DNA from: Circinella minor
Taxonomy: Eukaryota; Mucoromycota; Mucoromycetes; Mucorales; Lichtheimiaceae
DNA length: 23,339 bases
Reading direction: 5' to 3'
Assembly (NCBI GenBank): GCA_016758965.1
Contig: JAEPRB010000422.1
Span: forward strand, 1 to 23,339
Numbering within the stretch: the stretch's first letter is position 1; each line of letters opens with the position of its first letter. The notes under the pieces were generated by a model that was given only the letters and a program-made list of their open reading frames with translations, was not told the origin of the DNA and did not search any database. Positions 1-10,246 of this stretch are shown here, one piece after another. A program made the position numbers and the translations under genes.

Positions 1-1119
1 CCCCCTCATCCTTTCTCTACCTATTATTACTTGTAATTAATTATTGATACCAAATTCCCTTTCTCTCTCAAAAATATTTTTTTTTTTATTTTGGGTGCTG
101 GTCACCTTAAAATATATATAATCATTTTTTTTTCTAATATAATTTTGGTTATTTTGAACTGATGTATGAATTGAGGTGTAAAAGGTTGTTTTTTTTTTAA
201 AAGATATTTGTGAAAAAAAAATTCATTAAAGTTTTTTGATTGTCATTTATTCCATAGCAACTAATTAATTTTTTTTTTTTTTTTTTTTGACAGCCTGAGA
301 TCAAAAAAAAAAAACAAACAAACTTGGCAACAATGCCCCACAGTTATATAAAATGACAACGAGAAAACTATAAATATAAATAGAAAAATGTATATCATTC
401 TTTTGATAATTATATATATAAAAAGACAAGTGAAATTATATTTCGTATATATATAAATGAATAGAGACAAAATAATGCAAGCAAAAAAATAAAAAATAAA
501 GCAATCGATCTCTTTTTTTTTTTATACATAATAATTTTTACTTTTAATACTATACGTCATTTATATAATAAATACATATCTCTTTTTTTTTAAATAATAA
601 TAATAATAATAATAATACGTTGAATGAAAAAATATATATTTGTCTTTTTACGTTCCCATCGTTCTTTAAAAGAGAGAAAGAGAGCTTGTCCACTTTATTA
701 AAAACTGAACAAAAGTAAAAGTAGTTTTAACTTTTCTCAACTTAACTTTAAAGATGGGGGTTACCATAACTTACACATACACATACTCTCTTTTTCTTAT
801 TAAAAAAAAAGAAGTAGATATCATATAATAATAATAATGATAATAGTTTCTTTTTTGTTCCTGTTTTTTTTTTTATAATAAACAAGTTTCTTTTTATTAT
901 TATTGGAAACGAAGCCGCTATAATTTTTTCAAGTTCACACCTTTTTTTTTTTTTTTTTTTGCTCTTTTTTCACTTCTTTATAACCCATTCTCTTTTTATA
1001 TAACCTTTATAAATATATTTCAAAAAAAAAAAAAAAGAGAAGAAGGAAAAAAAAAAAAAGGACTACTTTTTATTATTATTATTACTATTATTAAAATATA
1101 TATAATATTATTATAACCC
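1..1119. other. Non-coding, low-complexity DNA upstream of GCN5
   Basis: I see no gene here. The stretch is dominated by T and A runs of 8-20 bases and by (TA)n and (AAT)n tracts such as 597-618. The only open frames are runs of Phe, Ile and Lys codons that follow these tracts. It should contain the promoter and 5' leader of the GCN5 gene; a clear TATA element cannot be told from the general A+T richness. Confidence 0.6.
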
Positions 1120-2791
<1,672 letters not shown>

Positions 2792-2903
2792 AACTATATA
2801 ACAAAATCAACTTTTTAATTTTTTTTTTTCCTTACACCATCCACATTCACTCACTTCAGAACATCAAACAACAAAACATTATTTGATATGTCATTCAATT
2901 GTA

Positions 2904-2909
2904 AATAAA
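2904..2909 (+). terminator. Putative polyadenylation signal AATAAA of GCN5
   Basis: A canonical AATAAA hexamer 112 bp after the GCN5 stop codon, followed by a T-rich stretch. In DNA this A+T-rich the hexamer also occurs by chance, so this rests mainly on position. Confidence 0.45.
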
Positions 2910-2972
2910 ACTTTAATATATATATAAATATTCTTTTTTTTTTTATAATAATATTAGAAATAATAATAATAA

Positions 2973-2997
2973 ACACACACACACACACACACACACA
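2973..2997. repeat. (CA)n microsatellite
   Basis: About 12 uninterrupted CA units between the convergent 3' ends of GCN5 and the Trs20 gene. A second, shorter CACACA stretch follows at about 3003-3012. Confidence 0.95.
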
Positions 2998-3034
2998 TTT
3001 ATACACACATACAAAAAAAAAAAAAGAAGAATAA

Positions 3035-3461
3035 TTAAAGGAATCTTCTTGCTACAAGTTTAACACGATTATCAAATTGAGGATTGGTAATAGGAGCATT
3101 TTTTTCATAAAATGGATTCATTAAAATCTAAATAATTAATAGAAAGGGGGAAAGGTTAGACTATTTTTCTTAAGAAAATAGATTGACTATTTTTTTTTTT
3201 TACCTTAACATAGACTTCATATACTTCAGTAAAAAAGTTTTTAATACTATCTTCAGATTTTTGATCATGTAATAACATGAATTTAACATCTAATAAATAA
3301 TTTCAAGTGTCATTAAAACAATGTTTTTTCTTTTTATATAATGTTTTATATATTGGGTATATTTACTATTAGCAGTAACAAAAGCTGATACATATTGTTC
3401 ATTAAATCGATCCACAGATTTCAGGTACCTAAATATATATATATTAAAATTAAATTATTTC

Positions 3462-3497
<36 letters not shown>

Positions 3498-3789
3498 CAT
3501 TGCTTGTGTATTCCATTGTACTTCTTCTACAACATCAAGTGCTGCATGAACAATAAATTGATTTAAATGTTTATGGTCATCACGCTATACTCAAAAAAAA
3601 AAAAAAAAAAAAGAGTGAATGAATATATATATATATATATATGGAATGAAATGAATTCAACTCGTGTTTTTTTTTTCTTTTTACCCTACTATTATCAATT
3701 AAAGAAGAAGATCTTGATGATGGTATAATATCAGTTTCATAAATGGGGTTATCTGTTGCCCCTACAATGGCAAAATAATAAATGGACAT
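3035..3789 (-). CDS. TRS20: TRAPP complex subunit 2 (Trs20/TRAPPC2/sedlin), 5 exons
   Basis: In transcript order the exons are 3789-3685, 3584-3499, 3428-3367, 3289-3204 and 3127-3035, giving 143 aa; human sedlin is about 140. Introns are 70-100 bp, GT-AG. Seen: an N-terminus MSIYYFAIVGATDNP with the strand-turn start typical of the longin-like sedlin fold. It is followed by HLNQFIVHAALDVVEE, MYLKSVDRFNEQYVSAF, FMLLHDQKSEDSIKNFF and a terminal MNPFYEKNAPI block ending RRFL. The Asp of HAALD, at the site changed in human sedlin disease, is kept. Known role: a small core subunit of TRAPP, which tethers vesicles and activates the Ypt1/Rab1 GTPase at the ER-Golgi step. The start is the first Met and gives the family's usual N-terminus. 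The gene lies 196 bp downstream of the F-box gene on the same strand, converging on GCN5. Confidence 0.94.
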
Positions 3790-3942
3790 GAAGAAGAAAA
3801 AGAAATGAGGGGAGCTTTTTTTTTTTTTTTTTTGGTTGTATGCTAAAAGTGGTAAGAAAAGAAAAGGGGGGGGGGAATCTCTAATGCGGTATTTGAATGA
3901 AAAAAAAAATAATGCTAAAAAAGAAATTTGGTATAATAATGA

Positions 3943-3963
3943 GGGGTGGGTAGGGAGGGGGGG
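3943..3963 (+). promoter_or_regulatory. Canonical G-quadruplex motif (four G runs, loops 1-2-1)
   Basis: Four runs of at least three G are separated by loops T, TA and A, which is the same loop pattern as the well-known human MYC promoter quadruplex. It lies in the 196-bp gap between the F-box stop (3986) and the Trs20 start (3789). It is therefore on the template strand for both, in the F-box 3' region and the Trs20 promoter. A second G run of about 10 lies nearby at about 3866-3875. Folding is inferred from the pattern only. Confidence 0.6.
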
Positions 3964-3985
3964 TATTATAAAAAAGTAGAATTTC

Positions 3986-5753
3986 TTAAATAAATGAAGT
4001 AGTATTCATTCCATGAGCAAAATCCATTATCAAAATGCGTTGATCTTGACTTGTACTAAGTAAAATAAAATATGAGTGAACAAAAAAAAAAAAGTTTTAA
4101 ATAGGTTGTAAAAAAAAAAAAAAGAGTGAGTTTTTTTTTACCTGATAATTTTTGTTTCATCAAACATAACATCAAATACCCAACTTGAATGACAAGATTG
4201 AAAATGATGTAACATTTTTCCTGTATGAATATCCCATACACGAATACTTTGATCATAACTACCACTTACAATTTTATCTTGATCAAAATGTAATGCTCTT
4301 ACAAGTCCTGTATGACCTTTAAAAAAAATAATAGTTTTTTTTAGATAAACGTAGTAAAAGATATATTTATTCACATTCTTACCAGTACATGTTAAAATAC
4401 ATTCACCCGTTTCTAATTTTATCAAAGAAAAATTAACTTTCATTAGTTGAAAGGGTTTATTAGAACAGGGAGGGGGGGTGGAAAAGTTGTTTTTTTTTTT
4501 TTTTTTACCTGCATTCCAAACTTTGATTTTATTATCATTACTTCCACTAACAATTTTTTTACCATCAAAACGAATACAGGCTAATCCACGTGAATGACCC
4601 ACAAAATCACGTAAACATTGACCTGTATCAATATCCCAAAGTTTAATAATAGCATCTCCTGAAGCAGAAACAAGTTTGGATCCACGAAATTGAATAGCAT
4701 TTACAGGTCCACGATGACCTTGTAATGTACGAATAAGTTCACCATTTTCACGATTCCATATTCGAATTGTAGCATCTTTAGAACAACTAGCAATAATATG
4801 TTTATCAAATCCAACATCAAGTACACCTGAAGCATGACCATGCATTCTTCTTATCATTTCAAATGTATTCATATTCCATATTAAAATAGTATGATCCGAT
4901 GATCCAGATACCATGATTTCATTATCATATTGTAAACAAAGAACACTGGCATAATGACCTGTTAATGTTTGAGTACATTCACCTTTCATATTCCAACATT
5001 TAATAGTACGATCTCGACTTCCTGTTATAATTTTTTCATGATCAAATTGTATACAATAAATACTATCTGAATGTCCAATCATTGTACGATCTTGTTTATC
5101 ACCATTTTTCCATCTTTGATCCAATAAATAACGTTGTTGATATAAATAACGATAATTTGTTGTTGTTATAATAGAATGTCGTTTTTTTGTATTATTCCAA
5201 TGAGGATGTGTCATATATAAATTACGCCATAAAGTACTATCTTGTGAAATAGAATACCAATAAGATGAAACTTGATTAAGAATTAAAAGTGTTTTATAAT
5301 CACAATAATATAGAATAGAATGGGCTATTTCTACAGGTAATTGTCCAATATAATCTAATATAATAATAATAATATTAATAATAATATACTTATTAATTCA
5401 TGATTTTTTTTTTTTTTGGTACCTATTTTTTCTTCTAATAATCCAGAACTTGCTCTTGATAAAAGTGATAATTTTTGTTGAGATTGATGAAATCCTTCAT
5501 CAATAAGAATTTTATCTATACTCATATGACTATCATATTGATTTTTACTGTTACGAGTATTAGGAGGTATAGAAGAAGAAGAAGAAGAACAAGTTGTTAT
5601 TGATAAAGTAGAAGGTCTTTCTTCTGTTTTTTCATTCACTGATAAAGTTGAATTGGATGAACGTAGAGTTAAAGTAAATGTAGAACGACGTAAACATCGT
5701 AATAATCGTTGTCTAATGGAACGTGGTTGTATTATTGAATCTTGTGAAAGCAT
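3986..5753 (-). CDS. F-box/WD40 repeat protein (SCF ubiquitin ligase substrate receptor), 5 exons
   Basis: In transcript order the exons are 5753-5423, 5354-4509, 4412-4383, 4316-4142 and 4055-3986. They keep frame to give 483 aa, with introns of 66-96 bp. Seen: residues 1-110 are a Ser/Arg-rich, probably disordered leader with a run of Ser. Residues 111-157 form an F-box (DYIGQLPVEIAHSILYY ... STLWRNLY). From about 202 to 483 there are seven WD40 blades with GH...WN/WD signatures (for example MIGHSDSIYCIQFD, KLWDIDTGQ, VSGSYDQSIRVWDIHTG). Exon 3 is only 30 bp and completes blade 5. Known of the family: the F-box binds Skp1 in a cullin-1 ligase, and the propeller captures phosphorylated substrates, as in Cdc4, beta-TrCP/Fwd1 and Met30. 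Which of these it matches cannot be settled by eye; a beta-TrCP/FWD-1-like role is a guess. Confidence 0.92.
4470..4480 (+). repeat. G-rich tract in F-box gene intron 2
   Basis: A GGGAGGGGGGG-type run inside the intron at 4413-4508, next to a long T run. It is one of many isolated G tracts on the plus strand close to minus-strand genes. It has three solid G runs and falls short of a confident quadruplex. Confidence 0.5.
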
Positions 5754-5801
5754 TTTTTTCTTTTCTTTCTTTCTTTTTTTTCTTTATAAAAAAAAAAGAA
5801 T

Positions 5802-5822
5802 GAGAGAGAGAGAGAGAGAGAG
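5802..5822. repeat. (GA)n microsatellite in the F-box gene leader
   Basis: About ten GA units 49 bp upstream of the F-box start codon, that is CT-rich on the transcribed strand. CT-rich leaders are common near fungal transcription starts, so it may sit in the 5' UTR. Confidence 0.85.
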
Positions 5823-6272
5823 AAAGAAAGTGAATATATAATATTTATGAGTCCAAAAAAAAAAAAAAAAAAAAAAAAAAAGAGTGAGAAAAAAAAGGGG
5901 GTTGTTTGAGGGTGGGGTATATATATATATATAAAAAGACCCAAAAAAAAAAACAAATATATATATAAAGAAGTATATTATTATTATTATTATTTACAAG
6001 AAGAGTAAGCACACACAAAAAGGAGAGAAAAAAAGAAAAACTTATTTTATAAACAGTTTTTTTTTTTTTTTTGAGGGGGGGTTACTCTTTTTTATGTTAT
6101 AGGCTCAAACTCGTCAACTTGCCACAGTAAAAAAAAAAAAAAATATTTTATTCCCAATTGGTCTCCGTTCATGCAGCTCTTTCAAAAAAAAAAGGGGGGG
6201 GAGGGGGAAGATGAAAAAATGCATAAACCTCTTTTCACTCCTTCACTCTAAGTTATCTAAACAAGTAACTCA

Positions 6273-6292
6273 TCTCTCTCTCTCTCTCTCTC
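6273..6292. repeat. (TC)n microsatellite
   Basis: About ten TC units about 520 bp upstream of the F-box gene start, in otherwise featureless intergenic DNA. Confidence 0.85.
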
Positions 6293-7353
6293 CCATTTAT
6301 TTTACTATGATTTCTTCCCCTTATTTATTCATTTAAATGACACAGAGAGCAGAGGAATCAAATGGATCCCGGTCCACTTTCCTAGATAAGTAATTTCCTA
6401 CTAGTTTAATTTAATCTTTTGATCAGCAGTTTATTATAATTTATGTTGAACGAGTTATGGGGTTACGTAAAAACAATCATTTCTCATCCCATTTTAGAAA
6501 CAATTTTTACTAATAGTTTATATATATACCTTGATCTCCTCCTTTCCCTCCCCCCTCTCAAAAAAACCTCCTCTTCTTCATCAGCCTCTTCTTCTTATTA
6601 TTCTTGGCATAAATAAATGTATAGTTTTTATATATATGAAGATCATTTTCATTCAATAATTCTTGTTTAGTATAATAATTATTAAAAGAACTTTAAATTA
6701 CGTTGATCTATTTATAAATTCTCTAGTTGTTTTTATCATTTTTTAGGATTCCATTGAACATTAAATATAAGTAAGTTAGGTGTAAAATTATGTATTTATT
6801 TATATAATAATAATGTTAAGATGGTTCTTATCAAAAAAAATAAGAGTGATGATTTATACTACTTGAATTATATTAACAATAGATTGTACGTAATTAAAGA
6901 TGAAAAAAGCGCCACTCTCTCTTTTAAATATTAAACTCTGAGATGCATATTTAAAGTTTTATATTCTTATTTTCTATATGCATTTGAGTCTGTCCTCTTT
7001 AAAAAAAAAAACCTTTATTCTTAACTATTAAATTATATATATTCACAACATATTTAAATTGAAAAGTTGACGCATTATCAATGGAAATGTCTTGTTTCCC
7101 TTCCAAAAAAAAAAAAAAAAGGCCGGTTAAAAATAACCCCGGAAATCAATCCAACCTGTCAAAAAAAAAAAACTTAATAGAAGTAGTAGTCACCCTCTAC
7201 TTCTCCGCTTCAAAAAGTAAAATTTTTTTTTTTTTTTATATAAATTTCATCTCTAAGCATTTTGTTTTAATTTTTTTTGTTTCCCTTTTTATTACTCTTT
7301 AAAAAAGAATTTCGGTAAGTTTTTTTTATTTAAAAAAGTTTTTTTATTAAAAG

Positions 7354-7497
7354 TTTTTTTTTATGGGTAAATCAATATGATGTTTGTAATTTGCGTTTGA
7401 CAGACATTTCACCGTGCACTTTCGCCGGTGCAATTATACGGGAAATGTTATTATGAAACAAACTATTTTTCCTGATTGTTTACCCAAAAAAAAAAAG
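7354..7497. mobile_element. Foldback hairpin, MITE-like
   Basis: The left end is a T run then GGGTAAATCA (7365-7374); the right end is TGATTGTTTACCC followed by an A run (7473-7496), which is nearly its reverse complement. Further in, GTTTGT pairs with ACAAAC, CATTTC-CCGT pairs with ACGGGAAATG, and GTGCAC pairs with GGTGCA around a short loop near 7425. The whole block can fold into one long imperfect hairpin. No coding capacity is seen, which fits a miniature inverted-repeat element. A target-site duplication cannot be defined in the flanking A/T runs. Confidence 0.55.
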
Positions 7498-8997
7498 CAT
7501 TTTTTTAATCAAAAAGAAAAAGAATGTTTTGAATTAACATTGTAATGATTTTTTTTTTAGAATTGTTTTAATAATATTATTTATTCGAGGTTCACTGAAT
7601 GATTTCTATTTTCGAATTTAAACAGGTAATTGTCTTGTCCTTTTTTTTAACAAATATGAAACAATGAAAAAAAAAGTGAATAGAGAAATTGAAAGTGATG
7701 ACTTTATATTTGCTACTACTGAAAGATAATGACGACATTTTTTCCACCAAGATCTCTGATCTATTTTTCTATTCAATTTTTTTTTCATTGTAATTTGGGA
7801 TTATTACAATTTGTAAAAAAAAAAAAAGTGATCTAATCAAGGTTTTTTTTAAATCTTTTTTTTAGGTAAATATAATATTAGAAAATTTGTTTTTTTTTAT
7901 ATATATAAATAAAATTGTTATACGTACTGTAATTTTTTGTTTTTTTTTTGTTAAATGAAACTCTATATAAAACTTTTTATTATAACTGTGATTAAGTATT
8001 GAAAAAAAAAATAAAGTTAAGAGTAATAAGTCTTTTGGGTAGAGGGGGGAGTAGGTAACAAAGTTTCTTTTACCTTTTTGTTACATTCGGGTGTTCATAT
8101 ATTTTTACATGGAATGGATCCTTTTTGACAGGATGCACAAGAAGAAAGTTAAATATGTATAAATATTGTTTTGGCTTGCTCTTTTTTGTTTTGTCTACTA
8201 TGTAAAGAAGAATTTTTTTGTGTTAAAAATAATATTACCATGTTCTTAATAGAGACATTGTCCTTCATCAAAATCTTTTATAAAACATAAAAAGTAGTAA
8301 CACCAAGAAGAACAAAATAGTTTTATTTACACCCTCAAGAATGGAATTACTTTTTATTCACAGATACGTAGATTATTATAAAACTTTTCTTTCTTGAAAA
8401 TTTTTTATATAGGAACATGATGGTGTCTAGCTTCATCATTTTAATGCACACACACACACAAAAGGTTTTAGTTTTATTCATTCAGTCGCATACAATCTTT
8501 AATTATCTATTAATTACCGGACTCACATATATCTTATAGGGCATAATTCAAATGATGCTAGTCAGATGACTTTCTCTATCACTTTTATGACAAAAGAATT
8601 TTGAGTATTACCAAGACAACAACGAAAAAAAAAAAAAAGTGATTGGGATTTATATACCTAACTATTGCAATACGATAGAGTTGAAAATTTCTGTTTATGT
8701 ATTATGGAAAGATGAAGTGACATTCGTTTATAGACATGTATAGTCGCTTCCTTGCGGTATGGGGGGGGATAAGAAAAATACGTATTAAAGTGGGTTTAAA
8801 GAGCTTTGATACCATAACTTACCACCCCCTCCCCCGTAACGGGGAAAAAAGTTTGGTTGGAGTACGTAGTCGGGAAGAAAGGAGATAATGGTTATAACTA
8901 AAATATATGTTTGGAGGGGATATGATTGTAGTTGCTACCTTGAGGGCTTTTTCATGTGCTAATTTTTCAACATAGTTATATGTGTCAACCGAATGAC
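7498..8997. other. Gene-free region of the first desert
   Basis: I see no gene, tRNA or known RNA here. It contains scattered A/T runs, a short CA repeat (8449-8460), a run of eight G (8761-8768) and two C-rich patches (8821-8835). A minus-strand open stretch of about 60 codons ends near 8830, just below the LINE-like relic, and may be part of it, but its sequence gave me no family match. Confidence 0.5.
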
Positions 8998-9348
8998 TTA
9001 TAGTCTGTCAATTTCTTGGAGAACATGAAATAAAGCGGGCCAAGAAAATGGATTCCCATTTACCAAGAGTCAAACCAACTTCGTAACGTGGCAACCATGA
9101 TCTATAGGCTGTTGAGGTGAAACGAGGTTTGGTAAAGGACCAAACACATCTAGTAGTTTTTGTAGATGGTGTTGCAGAAGTGAGCAGATGGTATAGTGTT
9201 CTCTGGTAGCTTTACTGGTGCTCCACAATGACAGTCATGTAACGAGTATGAAGGAAGCCAGTACGTACGTCATTTGATTAGGCGATATCGATCCCTTGAG
9301 GTAACTGGTGGTACATATAAAATTGGATCAATACGGCGGTCAATACGA
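8998..9348 (-). pseudogene. Decayed 3' end of a LINE-like (non-LTR) retrotransposon ORF2
   Basis: Reading the minus strand from 9348, one frame gives DRRIDPILYVPP, then SRDRYRLIK-stop-R (the stop is TGA at 9272-9270, where the family has Trp), then WLPSYSLHDCHCGAP and a following His-x2-Cys. This is a CxCG...HxxC cluster like the zinc knuckle at the end of LINE ORF2 proteins. After a shift of frame near 9170 it continues with QQPIDHG (9108-9094) and WPALFHVLQEIDRL (9042-9001), ending in TAA at 8998. The order and wording resemble, from memory, the C-terminal part of LINE ORF2 proteins common in Mucorales genomes. Two in-frame stops plus a frameshift mean it is dead. The absence of any RT core upstream fits 5' truncation or deletion. 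Confidence 0.65.
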
Positions 9349-9567
9349 TATAATACCATTTACTTGTCCTTTTTTTTTTTAAAAAAAAAAAGTCATTCTT
9401 TATTGTACTCGAAAGAAATCAAAGTGATCAGATATATATGAATTTCATTACAGACAATTCTTTTCGCATAACGATACTACGTAGTAGATGCATATACACA
9501 TTCTATTATACTGAAAAAAAAAATGATTGTACAGACTGTATTTCTTTTTTCACTTTGTTGTTGTATT

Positions 9568-10078
9568 TTATTTTCGTTGAGGTAATGTAAAAACGAATTG
9601 CTGGTCAGCAGTAGAAAGACTTATAAGACGACGGGTTGTAACTTTGGGGCATAAGTATTTATAAAAGCAGTTGAAAACTTGGATTTTTATTGGATTTTTA
9701 TTGGCTTAGCTTAACATGGTTCTGTTTATCTCTCTTGTTCTTCTAACGATATAAGTATACTATTCTTGTTAAGAGAAACAATGAGTTATTTTCATATCTA
9801 TACTAGTGATTGACTCTTTACGAGCAATGGAATTGACAACCACTGTTTCAACGCGACTGATGTGTTTGGTGTATTTGGCTTTTTTTTTTTTCACTTTATG
9901 AAAAAAGAATGTTAAACAAAAGAAGAAGGATTTCTACGACTTTCTGGTTATTGGGATGAATCCTGATAATTTAAACAACTCTTCTTGAGCACAGTGTAGA
10001 GTCATGGGAATGGGTTGGTTGAATTACTAATCCATTATGGCGATTTACTGTACTTGTCGCATTTTTTGTCTCGTTGTG
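9568..10078 (-). pseudogene. Protein-like, stop-broken fragments on the minus strand
   Basis: Three short open stretches read like real protein although the DNA is A+T-rich. 9705-9568 contains PKVTTRRLISLSTADQQFVF. 9879-9769 contains HISRVETVVVNSIARKESI. 10078-9971 contains VNRHNGLVIQPTHSHDSTLC. All three lie on the minus strand, in 5'-to-3' order upstream of the LINE-like relic. They may be parts of the same decayed element or of another lost gene. I do not recognise the family, and short open frames can arise by chance. Confidence 0.3.
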
Positions 10079-10095
10079 TCATTTACCTCTTCTAC

Positions 10096-10246
10096 GAGTA
10101 CTTTTTTTATGTAAAGATGAGTTCTCCTGTTTTAATAGGGTATTATTCAATGTTTATTATTGTTTTTTTTTTTTTTTTGTAATGAGAGATTAATATTCAA
10201 TTTATTTATTATATAAATTACACTATTTTATTTCTTATAGAGAGCC
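10096..10246 (+). repeat. Left arm of a ~150-bp inverted repeat pair
   Basis: This arm starts GAGTAC and continues with ATGTAAAGAT, a T run, GTAATGAGAG and ATTCAATTTATTTAT, ending in TATTTCTTATAGAGAGCC. The reverse complement of 12101-12237 carries the same blocks in the same order; the inner 70 bp are about 90% identical by eye. The arms differ mainly in T-run length and small indels. Similarity stops sharply on both sides. Confidence 0.8.

Larger units (their letters stand above)
2792..3034. other. Convergent intergenic gap between GCN5 and the Trs20 gene
   Basis: A 243-bp gap between two stop codons on opposite strands, so it holds both 3' ends. It contains poly-T runs, a (CA)n tract and a plausible GCN5 polyadenylation signal. 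No gene fits here. Confidence 0.7.
5754..7353. other. Gene-free region upstream of the F-box gene
   Basis: This holds the F-box gene promoter and 5' leader and then nothing recognisable. Homopolymer A/T runs are frequent up to about 6200, as around the genes. A (GA)n tract (5802-5822), a (TC)n tract (6273-6292) and a G/A-rich patch (6191-6209) are present. No open frame of credible composition occurs; that at 7081-7302 is built on A and T runs. Confidence 0.6.

Noticed and set aside
261..470. 69-codon minus-strand open frame
   Set aside because: Composed almost wholly of Phe, Ile, Tyr and Lys from A/T and (TA)n tracts; no protein-like segment.
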